From an uncultured Patescibacteria group bacterium (GTDB lineage: Bacteria; Patescibacteriota; JACMRA01): 54,961 nt of DNA. The translations under genes and the position numbers were made by a program. Where the stretch lies: NCBI GenBank assembly GCA_938041505.1, contig CALITC010000016.1, forward strand, positions 1-54,961, in the 5' to 3' direction. This document shows positions 7,098 to 15,607 of this stretch, piece after piece. The first letter of the stretch is position 1, and each line of letters begins with the position of its first letter. The notes under the pieces were generated by a model. That model had not been told where the DNA came from, ran no database searches, and saw only the letters and a program-made list of their open reading frames with translations.

Positions 7098-7883
7098 ATG
7101 ACCTATACTATAGCAGTTGTAAATCAGAAAGGAGGAGTAGGAAAAACCACCAGTTCGGTTAATTTAGCCGCAGGTTTAGCAGGTAAAAAATATAAAGTTT
7201 TGCTTATTGATTTTGACCCACAAGGGCACTCAAGCGAACACTTATCAGTAAAACCTAACCCTAACAAAACAGCGTTAGAAGCATTAACTAAAAGTGAAGA
7301 ATTGGAAGCATGCACCTACCCAAGCTACATTCCAAATCTTTGGGTGTTACCTTCTAATCTAAGACTTGGACAATACAACCAAAACACACCAGTTGGCAGA
7401 CAATTTAACCTAAAAGAGGTATTAGCAGAAAAAAAATCTGAATACGATTTCATAATTATCGACTGCCAACCATCTTTGTCGCTATTGACACTCAATGCGC
7501 TTGTTGCTTGCAATAAAGTATTACTGCCTGTTCAAGCAGAATTCCTAGCCTTGGATGGTCTTAGCCAGCTAATAGTAACACTCAAGGAGATCCAATCCAA
7601 ATTACAACCCAATCTCTCTGTGCTCGGTATACTATTAACCATGTACGATCGGCGTAATAAATTAAGTTTTGAAGTCCGTAGCGAGTTAGAAAAGAATTTC
7701 AAAGAAGACATATTCTCAACTGCCATCCCTCGTAACGTAAAATTAGCCGAAGCTCCATCTTTTGGAAAAACTATCTTCGACTACGCCCCTACCTCACCTG
7801 GAGCTCAGGCGTACTTCGATCTCTCTGATGAGGTAGTAAAAAAACTTGATCTCAAAAAAAGACGAAAGGCTAAGGCCAAGTAA
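7098..7883 (+). CDS. parA: ParA-family ATPase
   Basis: ParA/Soj-type deviant Walker ATPases position chromosomes, plasmids or protein complexes. The product starts 'MTYTIAVVNQKGGVGKTT' with the signature lysine of the deviant Walker A, followed by 'LIDFDPQGHSSEHL' (A') and 'IIIDCQPSLSLLTLNAL' (Walker B). The tail is rich in lysine and arginine ('KKRRKAKAK'), suiting non-specific DNA binding. A TTG at 7092 in frame is possible, but the ATG at 7098 matches the family. No parB is adjacent, which is unusual for chromosomal partition operons. A TATAAA hexamer (7081-7086) ends 11 nt before the ATG. Confidence 0.9.
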   Translation: MTYTIAVVNQKGGVGKTTSSVNLAAGLAGKKYKVLLIDFDPQGHSSEHLSVKPNPNKTALEALTKSEELEACTYPSYIPNLWVLPSNLRLGQYNQNTPVGRQFNLKEVLAEKKSEYDFIIIDCQPSLSLLTLNALVACNKVLLPVQAEFLALDGLSQLIVTLKEIQSKLQPNLSVLGILLTMYDRRNKLSFEVRSELEKNFKEDIFSTAIPRNVKLAEAPSFGKTIFDYAPTSPGAQAYFDLSDEVVKKLDLKKRRKAKAK

Positions 7884-7916
7884 CTTCCACACCTTGGATT
7901 AAAATCTTATATCTCT

Positions 7917-8372
7917 TTAAGAATTCTCTTCTGAAACTTTTTTTACATAAACCTTCGTTCCTTCTGGAATTTTGACGAATATTGATTGCACCGCATCTCC
8001 ATTTGTTAAATATATTTGAGAATATGGGATGTCTAACAAATCGCCAAGTCTTACTCTAGTTGAGGTTCCTAGCGACCTGTAATATGCAGTTGTAGTTATT
8101 GCCATTCTCATTCCATATTCACTACTTTCAATCGGATAGTGCTTTCCTATTCTTACGCCATAATTAGATTCTTTGGGTAAAATATAATGCCTTCCTGACA
8201 AGTCTGTTTGTATATACTGATCATCTACACACCTTGTCACTTTAGTGTCCCTAGAATACCCTAACTCACTCAATCTCTCAAGAGTAATCTCATTTTCTTC
8301 AAGCACCTCTTCCATAGTAGGCTTTTTTTCTTGAGAATTCTGTTGTTCGGAATTAAATGTAAACTTTTCCAT
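7917..8372 (-). CDS. Hypothetical protein (151 aa)
   Basis: Not recognised. From the ATG at 8370-8372 it reads 'MEKFTFNSEQQNSQEKKPT'. An acidic helical region follows, then a beta-rich body with 'RHYILPKESNYGVRIGKHYP' and a C-terminal basic strand. No membrane helix is seen from this start. The frame is open 20 codons upstream, but a promoter occupies that stretch, so the shorter form is preferred. It converges with parA. Confidence 0.6.
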   Translation of the reverse strand: MEKFTFNSEQQNSQEKKPTMEEVLEENEITLERLSELGYSRDTKVTRCVDDQYIQTDLSGRHYILPKESNYGVRIGKHYPIESSEYGMRMAITTTAYYRSLGTSTRVRLGDLLDIPYSQIYLTNGDAVQSIFVKIPEGTKVYVKKVSEENS

Positions 8373-8379
8373 ATCTATT

Positions 8380-8408
8380 AGTATATCTAATAATTTATCC
8401 CAAAACAA
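8380..8408 (-). promoter_or_regulatory. Promoter giving a leaderless mRNA for 7917-8372
   Basis: On the minus strand, TTGTTT (8403-8408), 17 bp, TATACT (8380-8385). The ATG follows the -10 box after 7 nt, so the transcript should begin at or next to the start codon. Confidence 0.65.
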
Positions 8409-8477
8409 GAAAAACAAATAAATCTCTATCAAAAACTTACAAGTAAATTGTACAAAATATTGACAACCGTAAGCTAC

Positions 8478-8506
8478 TTTACCAAACAGTAAAGATGCAG
8501 TATACT
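8478..8506 (+). promoter_or_regulatory. Promoter of the 8538-9263 gene
   Basis: TTTACC (8478-8483), 17 bp, TATACT (8501-8506). The ATG is at 8538, and the A-rich leader shows no Shine-Dalgarno site. Confidence 0.65.
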
Positions 8507-8537
8507 TAGAAAATACACATCACTATAAAAACAAAAA

Positions 8538-9263
8538 ATGACCGTTGATATCTCGCACGATCAAGCTATTATTGATCTAATCCAAAAATCACCTATTCTC
8601 GTTGACCCCGAAAAAGGCTATCTTATCGATAAAATTCCAGCAATGGGGCCTTTGCAAAAGCTTAAGACCAAGAAGAACCTGGTCATGAACACCACGCCCG
8701 ACTTAATCTTAGAATTCCGAAAAACTCGAGCCAAATTCATAAAGCAAGAAAAGGCAAGCCAGGCAAAGCCAGCCGAAAGTGGAGGTTTTTTTAAACCAAA
8801 GCCAGAAGAAAAAAAGATTGTATCTTCATCAGTATTAGGAAATCCAAGGTTGCTAGGAGGACCAAGTCCAAAACCCGCACGCCTGCAATTCAAACAATTA
8901 CGATCATTAGCAGATGTTAGTGACCCAACATCACTCAACTCTCTTATACCCCCACATGTTAGCTTTTCGATTAATGAGAACGGTGATCAGAAAATTCACA
9001 GCTTTATAGAAAAAATAAGCGAACAGCTCTCAACCTTACAAAACCCTAATGAAAAACGAAATTACTTAGCTCTATATCTACAATCTCCGTTATTCAGAGC
9101 TTACAGCCACACTGGGCTCACTGCTTTAAAGCATCCCGAGATAAAACCTGCCAACACCATCCTAAACACCATCCAAAAAATCGATCGCCGCTTCTTGAAC
9201 AGAAAACAGTTCGAATATGCCTCGGAAATTACCAACGCTATTAGGACAAATTGCGGCCTTTAA
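8538..9263 (+). CDS. Hypothetical protein (241 aa)
   Basis: Not recognised. The N-terminal part (about 1-65) is followed by a low-complexity linker rich in K, P, E and S (about 70-115) and then a helical C-terminal domain (about 145-241). No membrane helix. The linker suggests two tethered domains. It has its own promoter and no evident operon partner. Confidence 0.65.
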   Translation: MTVDISHDQAIIDLIQKSPILVDPEKGYLIDKIPAMGPLQKLKTKKNLVMNTTPDLILEFRKTRAKFIKQEKASQAKPAESGGFFKPKPEEKKIVSSSVLGNPRLLGGPSPKPARLQFKQLRSLADVSDPTSLNSLIPPHVSFSINENGDQKIHSFIEKISEQLSTLQNPNEKRNYLALYLQSPLFRAYSHTGLTALKHPEIKPANTILNTIQKIDRRFLNRKQFEYASEITNAIRTNCGL

Positions 9264-9388
9264 GTTGTTAGATATATAAAGAATCTATTCTTAGTACAAC
9301 GAAAATATTATTGACAGAATACAAAGTTATCGGTAGGTTAATCAGGCATAAGACTTAAAATAAAAACTTTAACTTAACCTACATAAAT

Positions 9389-10045
9389 ATGTCAGCTAAA
9401 AAAATCGCCACTATACTAAACCTTATTGAAATCGCAGAAAACAACCTTAAAACAACCAAAAGCCTTCTCGCGCAACTTTCGACACCCGAGAAGATATCAA
9501 GTGCTCGAAGCACTACTGCAACAGGTCAATCAAGCACGGATGAAGACTCGGCTTTGGAAGTGATTGAGGGATACTTTGATGGAGAAAACATGATCGGAGA
9601 CAACGGCCAAATGTATGTTGTACCTCCAAACTACGCATCCAAAACCCAGCTTGTTGTTGGGGACAGAATGAAATGGATAATGACCCCAGAAAGGGATATT
9701 TTCAAACTCATCCAACCAGCGCCTCGAGAAAGAACAACCGGAACCTTCACTATCGAAGGTGATGCTTATCTTGTACTTGTCGATAGGTTCCCCAACCCAA
9801 TTCAAATTCTTAAGGCAAGCGCTACATATGCGATGAAGAACCTAGGATTGCAAATTGGAGATGAGGTAGCAATAACAATCCCTAAAGATGCAACACCAAC
9901 ATGGGGAGCATTTAACAGTATAGTAAAGTCAACAACCGAACAAGATATTTCTGAAGAAGATGATTTGGGCGTAGAAGCCCCAGTAGACAGATCTCAAGAT
10001 TATACCACCGAAGCAGAAATCCCTAATCAAGAAGACTTCCTATAA
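9389..10045 (+). CDS. Conserved hypothetical protein, CPR type (218 aa)
   Basis: An N-terminal helix (about 1-35) and a serine/threonine-rich linker lead into a beta-rich domain with 'EVIEGYFDGENMIGDNGQMY', 'YASKTQLVVGDRMKW' and 'ATYAMKNLGLQIGDEVAI'. Proteins with this pattern are, from memory, widespread hypotheticals in Patescibacteria; the role is unknown. The two related beta parts look like barrel-type or OB-like folds, but that is inference. The C-terminal 40 residues are acidic and probably disordered. It is followed 37 bp later by the Mur ligase gene on the same strand. Confidence 0.7.
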   Translation: MSAKKIATILNLIEIAENNLKTTKSLLAQLSTPEKISSARSTTATGQSSTDEDSALEVIEGYFDGENMIGDNGQMYVVPPNYASKTQLVVGDRMKWIMTPERDIFKLIQPAPRERTTGTFTIEGDAYLVLVDRFPNPIQILKASATYAMKNLGLQIGDEVAITIPKDATPTWGAFNSIVKSTTEQDISEEDDLGVEAPVDRSQDYTTEAEIPNQEDFL

Positions 10046-10082
10046 ATTTTGAGTTGACTAAGTAATTAAACAAAGCCTTAAT

Positions 10083-11456
10083 ATGCTCATGAAAAGAGCG
10101 AAGACTTTAGTAAAAAAACTACTCCCAACCTCCACCCTCAAGTCCATAAGACCTGTTTATCATGGCCTAAAAGGATATATCGCAGCTGCGATTAATTTTT
10201 TTCCCGCTGCTCGCTTAGAAATCATTAGTGTTACAGGCACCAAAGGTAAGACCACAACCTCAGCCTACATAGGGAGACTACTTAATACATACGGGCTTAA
10301 GACAGGTTACATAACCACCTCTGTTATTAATCTAGGCAAAGAAGAGTTTTTGAACCCTCACAAGATGACCTCTATTGATAGCTTCGAAATGCACAAGTAT
10401 CTAGCGAAAATGAAGCGAAACGGATGCAAAAGAGCTGTCATTGAAATGTCTTCACAAGGTTTGGAGCAAAATCGGCACAAAGGATTATTTGGTTTCACGG
10501 CTGGAGTTTTCTTAAATATCTACCCCGAGCACATCGAAGCACATGGTAACTGGGAAAAATATAAACATGCCAAATCTATTCTTTTCAGGAACATTCGAAA
10601 AAATGGAGTTTTCTTAGCTAATAAAGACTTTGCAGAGTACCAATATATGTGGCGAGAAACCAAACCAAAACTTCGAAGCACTATTCACAAAAAACTATTT
10701 TCGTTAACTAAAGATATTACCATCAAAAACAGTAATAACCTTACCAAGAATTTAATTTACAAAAAGCAAAACTACCCTACCAACCTAATTTCAGATTTTG
10801 ATATACAAAACGCATATGCGGCCAGTATAAGTATTGCTAATATTTTGGGGAAAACAACCAAAAAAAGAAACACGATATTAGAAAAAATTTTAGTTCTATT
10901 GCCAGAGCTCAAAACGGTACCAGGAAGAATGGAATGGGTGATTAAAGAAGGTAAAAACGTCTATAACGAACAGAAAACACCTTACAAGAAAAACCTTAGT
11001 ATTCTTGTAGACTACGCTCATGAGCCAGCTAGTATGGAATTCCTCTTAAAAACAGTAAAATCCTGGCAAAAGAAGTCATTTGATAACACAATCCATATCC
11101 TAAGTTGTGATGGTGTAGGAAGAGATGACTGGAAAAAACCCATTATGGGCAAAATATCTAGGAAATATATAGATTACACAATTTTTACTACTGATAATTT
11201 TGAAATAGGTGATAAACCCCAAGCTATTATCGATAGTTTAACAGCAAAAATAACCCTTTCTGATAAAACCTTTAGTGAAAAAAAGAGATCCAAAGCCTTT
11301 CAAAAAGCTCTAGAAATAGCTTCAAAATTAAAAGGAAAAACCCTGATTGTCTCTACCGGTGTAGGCTCTGAACAAGGACTTACACACCCAAGTGGCACTG
11401 TAAAATGGGACGAACGAGAGCAGTGGATAAACGCCTACCGCAAGTTTTCTCGATAA
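10083..11456 (+). CDS. murE: Mur ligase family protein (MurE-like)
   Basis: Mur ligases add amino acids to UDP-MurNAc-peptide using ATP. The central ATPase domain shows 'TGTKGKTTT' (residues 51-59), an acidic-His motif 'NIYPEHIEAHG' and a helix with 'YKHAKSILF'. The C-terminal domain has 'VDYAHEPASMEFLL' (MurE usually has D-Y-A-H-T-P) and 'VSTGVGSEQG'. It is closest to MurE, which adds the third residue. At 457 residues it lacks the usual N-terminal uridine-binding domain of about 100 residues, so the substrate may differ. No other mur gene is adjacent. The start could also be the ATG at 10089. Confidence 0.85.
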   Translation: MLMKRAKTLVKKLLPTSTLKSIRPVYHGLKGYIAAAINFFPAARLEIISVTGTKGKTTTSAYIGRLLNTYGLKTGYITTSVINLGKEEFLNPHKMTSIDSFEMHKYLAKMKRNGCKRAVIEMSSQGLEQNRHKGLFGFTAGVFLNIYPEHIEAHGNWEKYKHAKSILFRNIRKNGVFLANKDFAEYQYMWRETKPKLRSTIHKKLFSLTKDITIKNSNNLTKNLIYKKQNYPTNLISDFDIQNAYAASISIANILGKTTKKRNTILEKILVLLPELKTVPGRMEWVIKEGKNVYNEQKTPYKKNLSILVDYAHEPASMEFLLKTVKSWQKKSFDNTIHILSCDGVGRDDWKKPIMGKISRKYIDYTIFTTDNFEIGDKPQAIIDSLTAKITLSDKTFSEKKRSKAFQKALEIASKLKGKTLIVSTGVGSEQGLTHPSGTVKWDEREQWINAYRKFSR

Positions 11457-11484
11457 ACTAAACACTTATCAGGTAAAATACTAT

Positions 11485-11513
11485 TTGACAATAAATAAAT
11501 GATCACGTATACT
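11485..11513 (+). promoter_or_regulatory. Promoter of the DUF11 surface protein gene
   Basis: TTGACA (11485-11490), 17 bp, TATACT (11508-11513). The leader to the ATG at 11540 is about 20 nt without a Shine-Dalgarno site. Confidence 0.8.
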
Positions 11514-11539
11514 ATTAAGTATACACTTAAATATTACGT

Positions 11540-13567
11540 ATGTTTCTCCAAAAATCAATTTCTAAGATTACAGCAGTTATTTCTGCAACTTTCTTATTAT
11601 TAAGCTTATTCCCTGTTCTTAACGACTCACTAAATAATTCAATTGTTGTTGAGGCAGCAACCGAACCCTATTGTGCCCAAGACAAAGATCAGGAGCCAAT
11701 ATTTAATCCATACCCAATAACTTTTTCTAACCCTAACCCGGTTGACACTGAGGCAAATTGTTCCGATTTACCTCTATTGAGTTTCTTCCCAATCGACACT
11801 CAAGCAGGAAACCCAAGAGAGATCAATATTGTTGACAACCAGAACATCACATTCTCTGCTTATTATAACAATGGTGCAAATGCCAACGACGGTCTAGACA
11901 ATGTGACTGGTGATGCAATAATGAACCCTAACCTTAAAATCGCAGTAAACCAAGTTAGTGATACTCGATTCTGTATTGATGGAACCCTATCTGCAATGAA
12001 TGCTGCCACAGTAACATCAGCTCAAAAAGGAGGAGATCTATGTATTAATGCCCCAGCAGGAACTAATCTAGAAATCGTAGCCAACACTGTTACTCACTTC
12101 CCAACTGCCGTAGTGCGCAAAGAAGAAACAGATGCAACAGGTAGAACACCTAACGACCCTATTGCAGATAACTCTACAGGGACAACTACTTCAAACCCAA
12201 TTTATTCAGCTTTCCCAGGAACAAACCTTCCTTCAACCGATGGTTATCAAATTACCGATAAACTTCAGCCAGGTTTCTTGAACTACGGTTACATCTTAGG
12301 TCAGATTTTGGCTAAGGTTCCAGAAGCTCAAGACAATCTTCCACCAGCGCTTCCAGGACAGGAGATTACAATTGTAAGAGGTGAAGCAGGTTCATTTGAC
12401 CCATACGCAGGAACAGACCCAGACGGAGATTTACCTTTAACATACGTACCTTTAGAATTACCAGCTTTTTGTAACGAAGAAAACCTAGTTGTGTCATGTC
12501 AATCAGATGAGCAAACTCCAGTGCGCTCAACCTTCAACGTCGTTCCTTACGATAGCAAAGGTCTTGCAGGACAACCAGCAGAATTTATTGTAAATATAAT
12601 CGAAGCCGACAAAGCAGTCCTAGCCACTTCCGACAAAACATGTGTCAAAAAAGATACTGAAAATAATTGTGAAACAGCAAAGATCCAACCTACAGAAAAA
12701 GTAACCTACACTATTAGTGTAACCAACACTGGTAAAGAAACAGCTACCAACGTTACAGTTGTAGATGATTACGACGAAAGTTTGCTCGAATCTATCAACC
12801 CTGCAGAAAATGCGAACATTGATACTACAGACCAAGATGGGTTCTTATCATTCAACGTTGGAGACATTGCTCCAGATGTAACAGTTAATCTTACTTACGA
12901 TGCAACAGTAAGAGAAGATGCTGCCAATGGTACGATTGTGGTAAACACCGCAACAATCTCTGCAGATGAACTTCCTGATCATACGGTAAGCACCCAGTTC
13001 CCAGTTGTGTTGCCAAACAACCCTATTCTATCAACATCAGATAAGTCTTGTGTACAATTAGGAACTTCTACACCATGTAACCAAGCAAGTCTTAACCCTG
13101 GTGAAAAAGTAACTTATACTATCAACGTTAAGAATACTGGAGACACCGACGCATTCAACGTAAAAGTTGTAGATGATATTGACGAGAATAAGCTAGAAAA
13201 CATAACTAATATCGCTCCTGACCCAGAGTCTCTAGATAACTCTCTAGAAAAAATTACTTGGAATTTAGGAACAATCGAAGCTGGAGAAGGTAAAACAATT
13301 ACTTATAACGCCACAATTCAAAGCACAGTAACTAACGGTCAAAGAATTGAGAACCGAGCTATTGTATCTGCAGATAACTTGCCAGACACTGAGCTTGAGA
13401 CTGACTTCATCGTAACCATTGTCACAGCAACAACTTCTCGTTCAGGAGGTAGCGCAATTGCCCTGCTAGTTATCGTTTTAGCAATCGCTGGTGGAGGATA
13501 CTACTACTACAAGAAGAACGGTAAGATTGGTAAGAAATTCGACCCAAAGAGAACCGAAAAGAAATAG
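11540..13567 (+). CDS. Surface protein with two DUF11 repeats and C-terminal anchor (675 aa)
   Basis: A signal peptide covers about residues 1-40 (hydrophobic core 'ISATFLLLSLF', likely cut after 'VEAA'). A beta-rich region follows, then two DUF11-type (conserved repeat) domains at about 357-490 and 495-628. Each has the 'EKVTYTI.V.NTG' strand and a 'VVDD.DE' turn, and each begins with a cysteine pair ('DKTC...NC' and 'DKSC...PC') that could form a disulfide. A C-terminal helix ('AIALLVIVLAIAGGGYYYYK') and a lysine-rich tail anchor it. DUF11 proteins are commonly cell-surface or S-layer-like. A strong own promoter suggests abundant expression. It may be the S-layer or envelope protein of this cell; that is inference. 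Confidence 0.85.
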   Translation: MFLQKSISKITAVISATFLLLSLFPVLNDSLNNSIVVEAATEPYCAQDKDQEPIFNPYPITFSNPNPVDTEANCSDLPLLSFFPIDTQAGNPREINIVDNQNITFSAYYNNGANANDGLDNVTGDAIMNPNLKIAVNQVSDTRFCIDGTLSAMNAATVTSAQKGGDLCINAPAGTNLEIVANTVTHFPTAVVRKEETDATGRTPNDPIADNSTGTTTSNPIYSAFPGTNLPSTDGYQITDKLQPGFLNYGYILGQILAKVPEAQDNLPPALPGQEITIVRGEAGSFDPYAGTDPDGDLPLTYVPLELPAFCNEENLVVSCQSDEQTPVRSTFNVVPYDSKGLAGQPAEFIVNIIEADKAVLATSDKTCVKKDTENNCETAKIQPTEKVTYTISVTNTGKETATNVTVVDDYDESLLESINPAENANIDTTDQDGFLSFNVGDIAPDVTVNLTYDATVREDAANGTIVVNTATISADELPDHTVSTQFPVVLPNNPILSTSDKSCVQLGTSTPCNQASLNPGEKVTYTINVKNTGDTDAFNVKVVDDIDENKLENITNIAPDPESLDNSLEKITWNLGTIEAGEGKTITYNATIQSTVTNGQRIENRAIVSADNLPDTELETDFIVTIVTATTSRSGGSAIALLVIVLAIAGGGYYYYKKNGKIGKKFDPKRTEKK

Positions 13568-13580
13568 CTGACCATCACTT

Positions 13581-13871
13581 ATGGAAAGTATGAAAAATCG
13601 TATTATATCTTATCTTATTGGTTTTATTCCTCTGTTAGTTACAGCCGGATTTTATTATAGAGCATTACAAAATAATCAGTCTGAAGAAGTATCCTTATCG
13701 TTACTTTCAATTATCTTTGTTCTACCAATATTTCTAATTATTGCTGCACTAGTTAAGTTTAAACTTAAAGAAAAGTATCCTATATCATTTACTATTTATG
13801 GAATATTAACTTGGTCCATCATAACCCTAGCATTAGGATCTATCAGCTTTCTTATGAACGCAGCTGTATAA
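13581..13871 (+). CDS. Small three-helix membrane protein (96 aa)
   Basis: Three hydrophobic segments are seen at about residues 6-25, 38-60 and 70-94, with short charged loops. The first ATG is 13 bp after the surface protein stop, so it is probably in the same transcript and could assist its export or anchoring. No family is recognised. Confidence 0.6.
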   Translation: MESMKNRIISYLIGFIPLLVTAGFYYRALQNNQSEEVSLSLLSIIFVLPIFLIIAALVKFKLKEKYPISFTIYGILTWSIITLALGSISFLMNAAV

Positions 13872-13897
13872 TAGCAAAAGTAATCTTATTAAATATG

Positions 13898-13918
13898 AAC
13901 CCTTCAAGGGCTTTTTTT
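13898..13918 (+). terminator. Possible terminator after the 11540-13871 operon
   Basis: A short CCC-TTCAA-GGG stem followed by C and seven T. The stem is weak (3-4 bp), but its position 27 bp after the last stop fits. Confidence 0.4.
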
Positions 13919-14006
13919 ATTGCTCAATTTATTGACTAGAATGTTATTATGAGGTTTGTATCTAATACTACAGCAAAAAGAGGTAATCCACCTAATGACA
14001 GAAAAA

Positions 14007-14034
14007 TTGAACACTAGTGAATTTTCTGTATACT
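14007..14034 (+). promoter_or_regulatory. Promoter of a candidate small RNA
   Basis: TTGAAC (14007-14012), 16 bp, TATACT (14029-14034). No start codon follows closely; a structured stretch and a terminator do. Confidence 0.55.
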
Positions 14035-14040
14035 CAGCCG

Positions 14041-14146
14041 AAGATTATTCGACCCAAAAGAAAGAGGCTATAGTTATATAGCTTAGAGCGAGCAGTAGCC
14101 GCAACATTCTTTTAAAAAAGCACCCTCAATCATAAGGTGCTTTTTT
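14041..14146 (+). ncRNA. Candidate small RNA (about 105 nt)
   Basis: Downstream of a TTGAAC-N16-TATACT promoter is a stretch with three hairpins: CGAA-GATTA-TTCG at 14039-14051, right at the expected start; GCTATA-GTTA-TATAGC near 14067-14082; and the terminator stem GCACC/GGTGC followed by T6 (14119-14146). No known RNA family is recognised by eye (not tmRNA or a tRNA). An alternative is a peptide of 28 residues starting at the ATG 13995, preceded by AAGAGGT, but that start lies upstream of this promoter. Confidence 0.35.
14114..14146. terminator. Bidirectional terminator, small RNA and nusA
   Basis: AAAAAAGCACC (14114-14124) pairs with GGTGCTTTTTT (14136-14146) around an 11-nt loop. The A-tract and T-run make it usable for the plus-strand candidate RNA and for nusA on the minus strand. 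Confidence 0.85.
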
Positions 14147-14171
14147 ATGAATATAAACAACAAGTTTAAGC

Positions 14172-15407
14172 TTATTCTGCAGAATCTTCCACAACTTCTT
14201 GATTATCATTTTCTGGAGTCTCAGGGACCTGGGTAGAAGTGCTATCTACATTTTCTTCGATTACCTCAGCATTATCGCCAGGAGCAATTACGCCTCCCTG
14301 CTCTTCATCGTACCCTCCTTCGAGGTCAGTCTCTGTGATATCCTCTTCTTCCAACGTCTCAATATTAAGCTCTGCATTAAGTAAGTCAGAGGCAAGGCGA
14401 ATATTCACACCCTTCTTCCCTACAGCTAGGGATGCCTCTTCTGGGTAACAGAACACATCTCCGTGCCGCTTCTCCTCATCCCATTTGACATGGTCTATCT
14501 CCGCTGGCTCAAGTGCATCCATGATCATTCCTTCAATATCATCACGGTTCTCAATCACATCAATCTTCTCTTGCAAAGAAGTTGTAATCTCACGCATGAT
14601 ACTAATCAAGCGGACATTCTTACGACCAAGAATTGTACCCACTGGATCAATCGACTCATCTTCTTTTGCTGAAACAAGTAACTTTGTTCGGCTACCTGGC
14701 TCGCGCACAATACGATCAATAGTCACAACGTCACTAGCAACTTCTGGAACCTCTTTGGCAATAATAGCTCTGATGAAATCGTTATTGGTTCGAGACAAGA
14801 ATACTCGAGAGTTTCCTCTATCATCTTCACTAATGTCCACAATCAACGCTCGAATCATCTGACCTGGTTTGAATTTATCAACAGGAAGCAAATTATCTCT
14901 GTTAATGAATCCAGTTGTAGCACCTAGTTTGACAAGATATCCGCCTTTGCGGAAGCAATCAATCTCAACAGTAACAATATCCCCAATCTTATCCTTGAAT
15001 TGGTTAAGAATCTTGGTGTGACGGACATTGTTGATAGTTTGGAATAAGACCTGCTTAGCAATCTGCGAAGCAATGCGACCAAATTCAACATCGTTATCGA
15101 TACTTACTTCTTGCCGAATCTCATCCCCTAACTGAGCTCCCGGATCAGAAAGACGAGCTTCTACAACTGTCTTCTCTTTACCTTCGTTGAGAACTTCCTC
15201 AACTACTGCCCAGGTCTGGAATACAGAGTACTTACCTGTTTCCGAATTAAATTGCGAATCATAAGTACTATCTCGTTCTCCAAATTCTTTCCTATATGCT
15301 GCCGCTATCGCCACTTCAATGGCTTTGATAACCTCCTCAGGATTAAGACCACGCTCAATACAAATCAGCTCAATATGTTGTTTCAAATCAGTAATATCTA
15401 ATGACAT
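14172..15407 (-). CDS. nusA: Transcription termination/antitermination factor NusA
   Basis: NusA binds RNA polymerase and nascent RNA and tunes pausing, termination and antitermination. The 411-residue protein has the N-terminal polymerase-binding domain (about 1-130), an S1 domain ('GDIVTVEIDCFRKGGYLVKL', about 140-205) and two KH domains ('DPVGTILGRKNVRLISIM' and 'EEASLAVGKKGVNIRLA'). A strongly acidic tail of about 60 residues follows. No rimP or infB is beside it, although these usually form an operon with nusA. Its promoter gives a leader of about 65 nt containing a hairpin with a T-run. Confidence 0.95.
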   Translation of the reverse strand: MSLDITDLKQHIELICIERGLNPEEVIKAIEVAIAAAYRKEFGERDSTYDSQFNSETGKYSVFQTWAVVEEVLNEGKEKTVVEARLSDPGAQLGDEIRQEVSIDNDVEFGRIASQIAKQVLFQTINNVRHTKILNQFKDKIGDIVTVEIDCFRKGGYLVKLGATTGFINRDNLLPVDKFKPGQMIRALIVDISEDDRGNSRVFLSRTNNDFIRAIIAKEVPEVASDVVTIDRIVREPGSRTKLLVSAKEDESIDPVGTILGRKNVRLISIMREITTSLQEKIDVIENRDDIEGMIMDALEPAEIDHVKWDEEKRHGDVFCYPEEASLAVGKKGVNIRLASDLLNAELNIETLEEEDITETDLEGGYDEEQGGVIAPGDNAEVIEENVDSTSTQVPETPENDNQEVVEDSAE

Positions 15408-15437
15408 AATAAAATAATGTTAAAATTAATAGCAAAA

Positions 15438-15465
15438 AAATCTCCCACAGGGGAAATCAAAAGCT
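15438..15465 (-). promoter_or_regulatory. Hairpin plus T-run in the nusA leader (attenuator-like)
   Basis: Reading the minus strand, TCCC-CTGT-GGGA is followed by GATTTTTTT, inside the nusA 5' leader. The stem is short, but its form is that of a weak intrinsic terminator. It could give NusA-dependent autoregulation; that is inference. Confidence 0.35.
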
Positions 15466-15477
15466 TTTCTTAATTTA

Positions 15478-15506
15478 AGAATAGATAATAATATCTATGT
15501 TGTCAA
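15478..15506 (-). promoter_or_regulatory. nusA promoter
   Basis: On the minus strand, TTGACA (15501-15506), 17 bp, TATTCT (15478-15483). Confidence 0.75.
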
Positions 15507-15547
15507 TGTATGAGGTGTTTACATACGGTTAAAATTAATGAAGATAT

Positions 15548-15575
15548 AAAAAAGCACCGTATAAAACACAGTGCT
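15548..15575 (-). terminator. Terminator of the ricin-like gene
   Basis: On the minus strand, AGCAC (complement of 15571-15575) pairs with GTGCT (complement of 15553-15557) and is followed by a run of T. It lies about 33 bp after the stop codon at 15608. Confidence 0.75.
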
Positions 15576-15607
15576 AAAATAATATATACTTAAAGTAGAA
15601 TTTTAAG

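Noticed and set aside
14185-14862. Plus-strand ORFs opposite nusA
   Set aside because: Shadows of the nusA reading frame, overlapping one another and lacking start signals.
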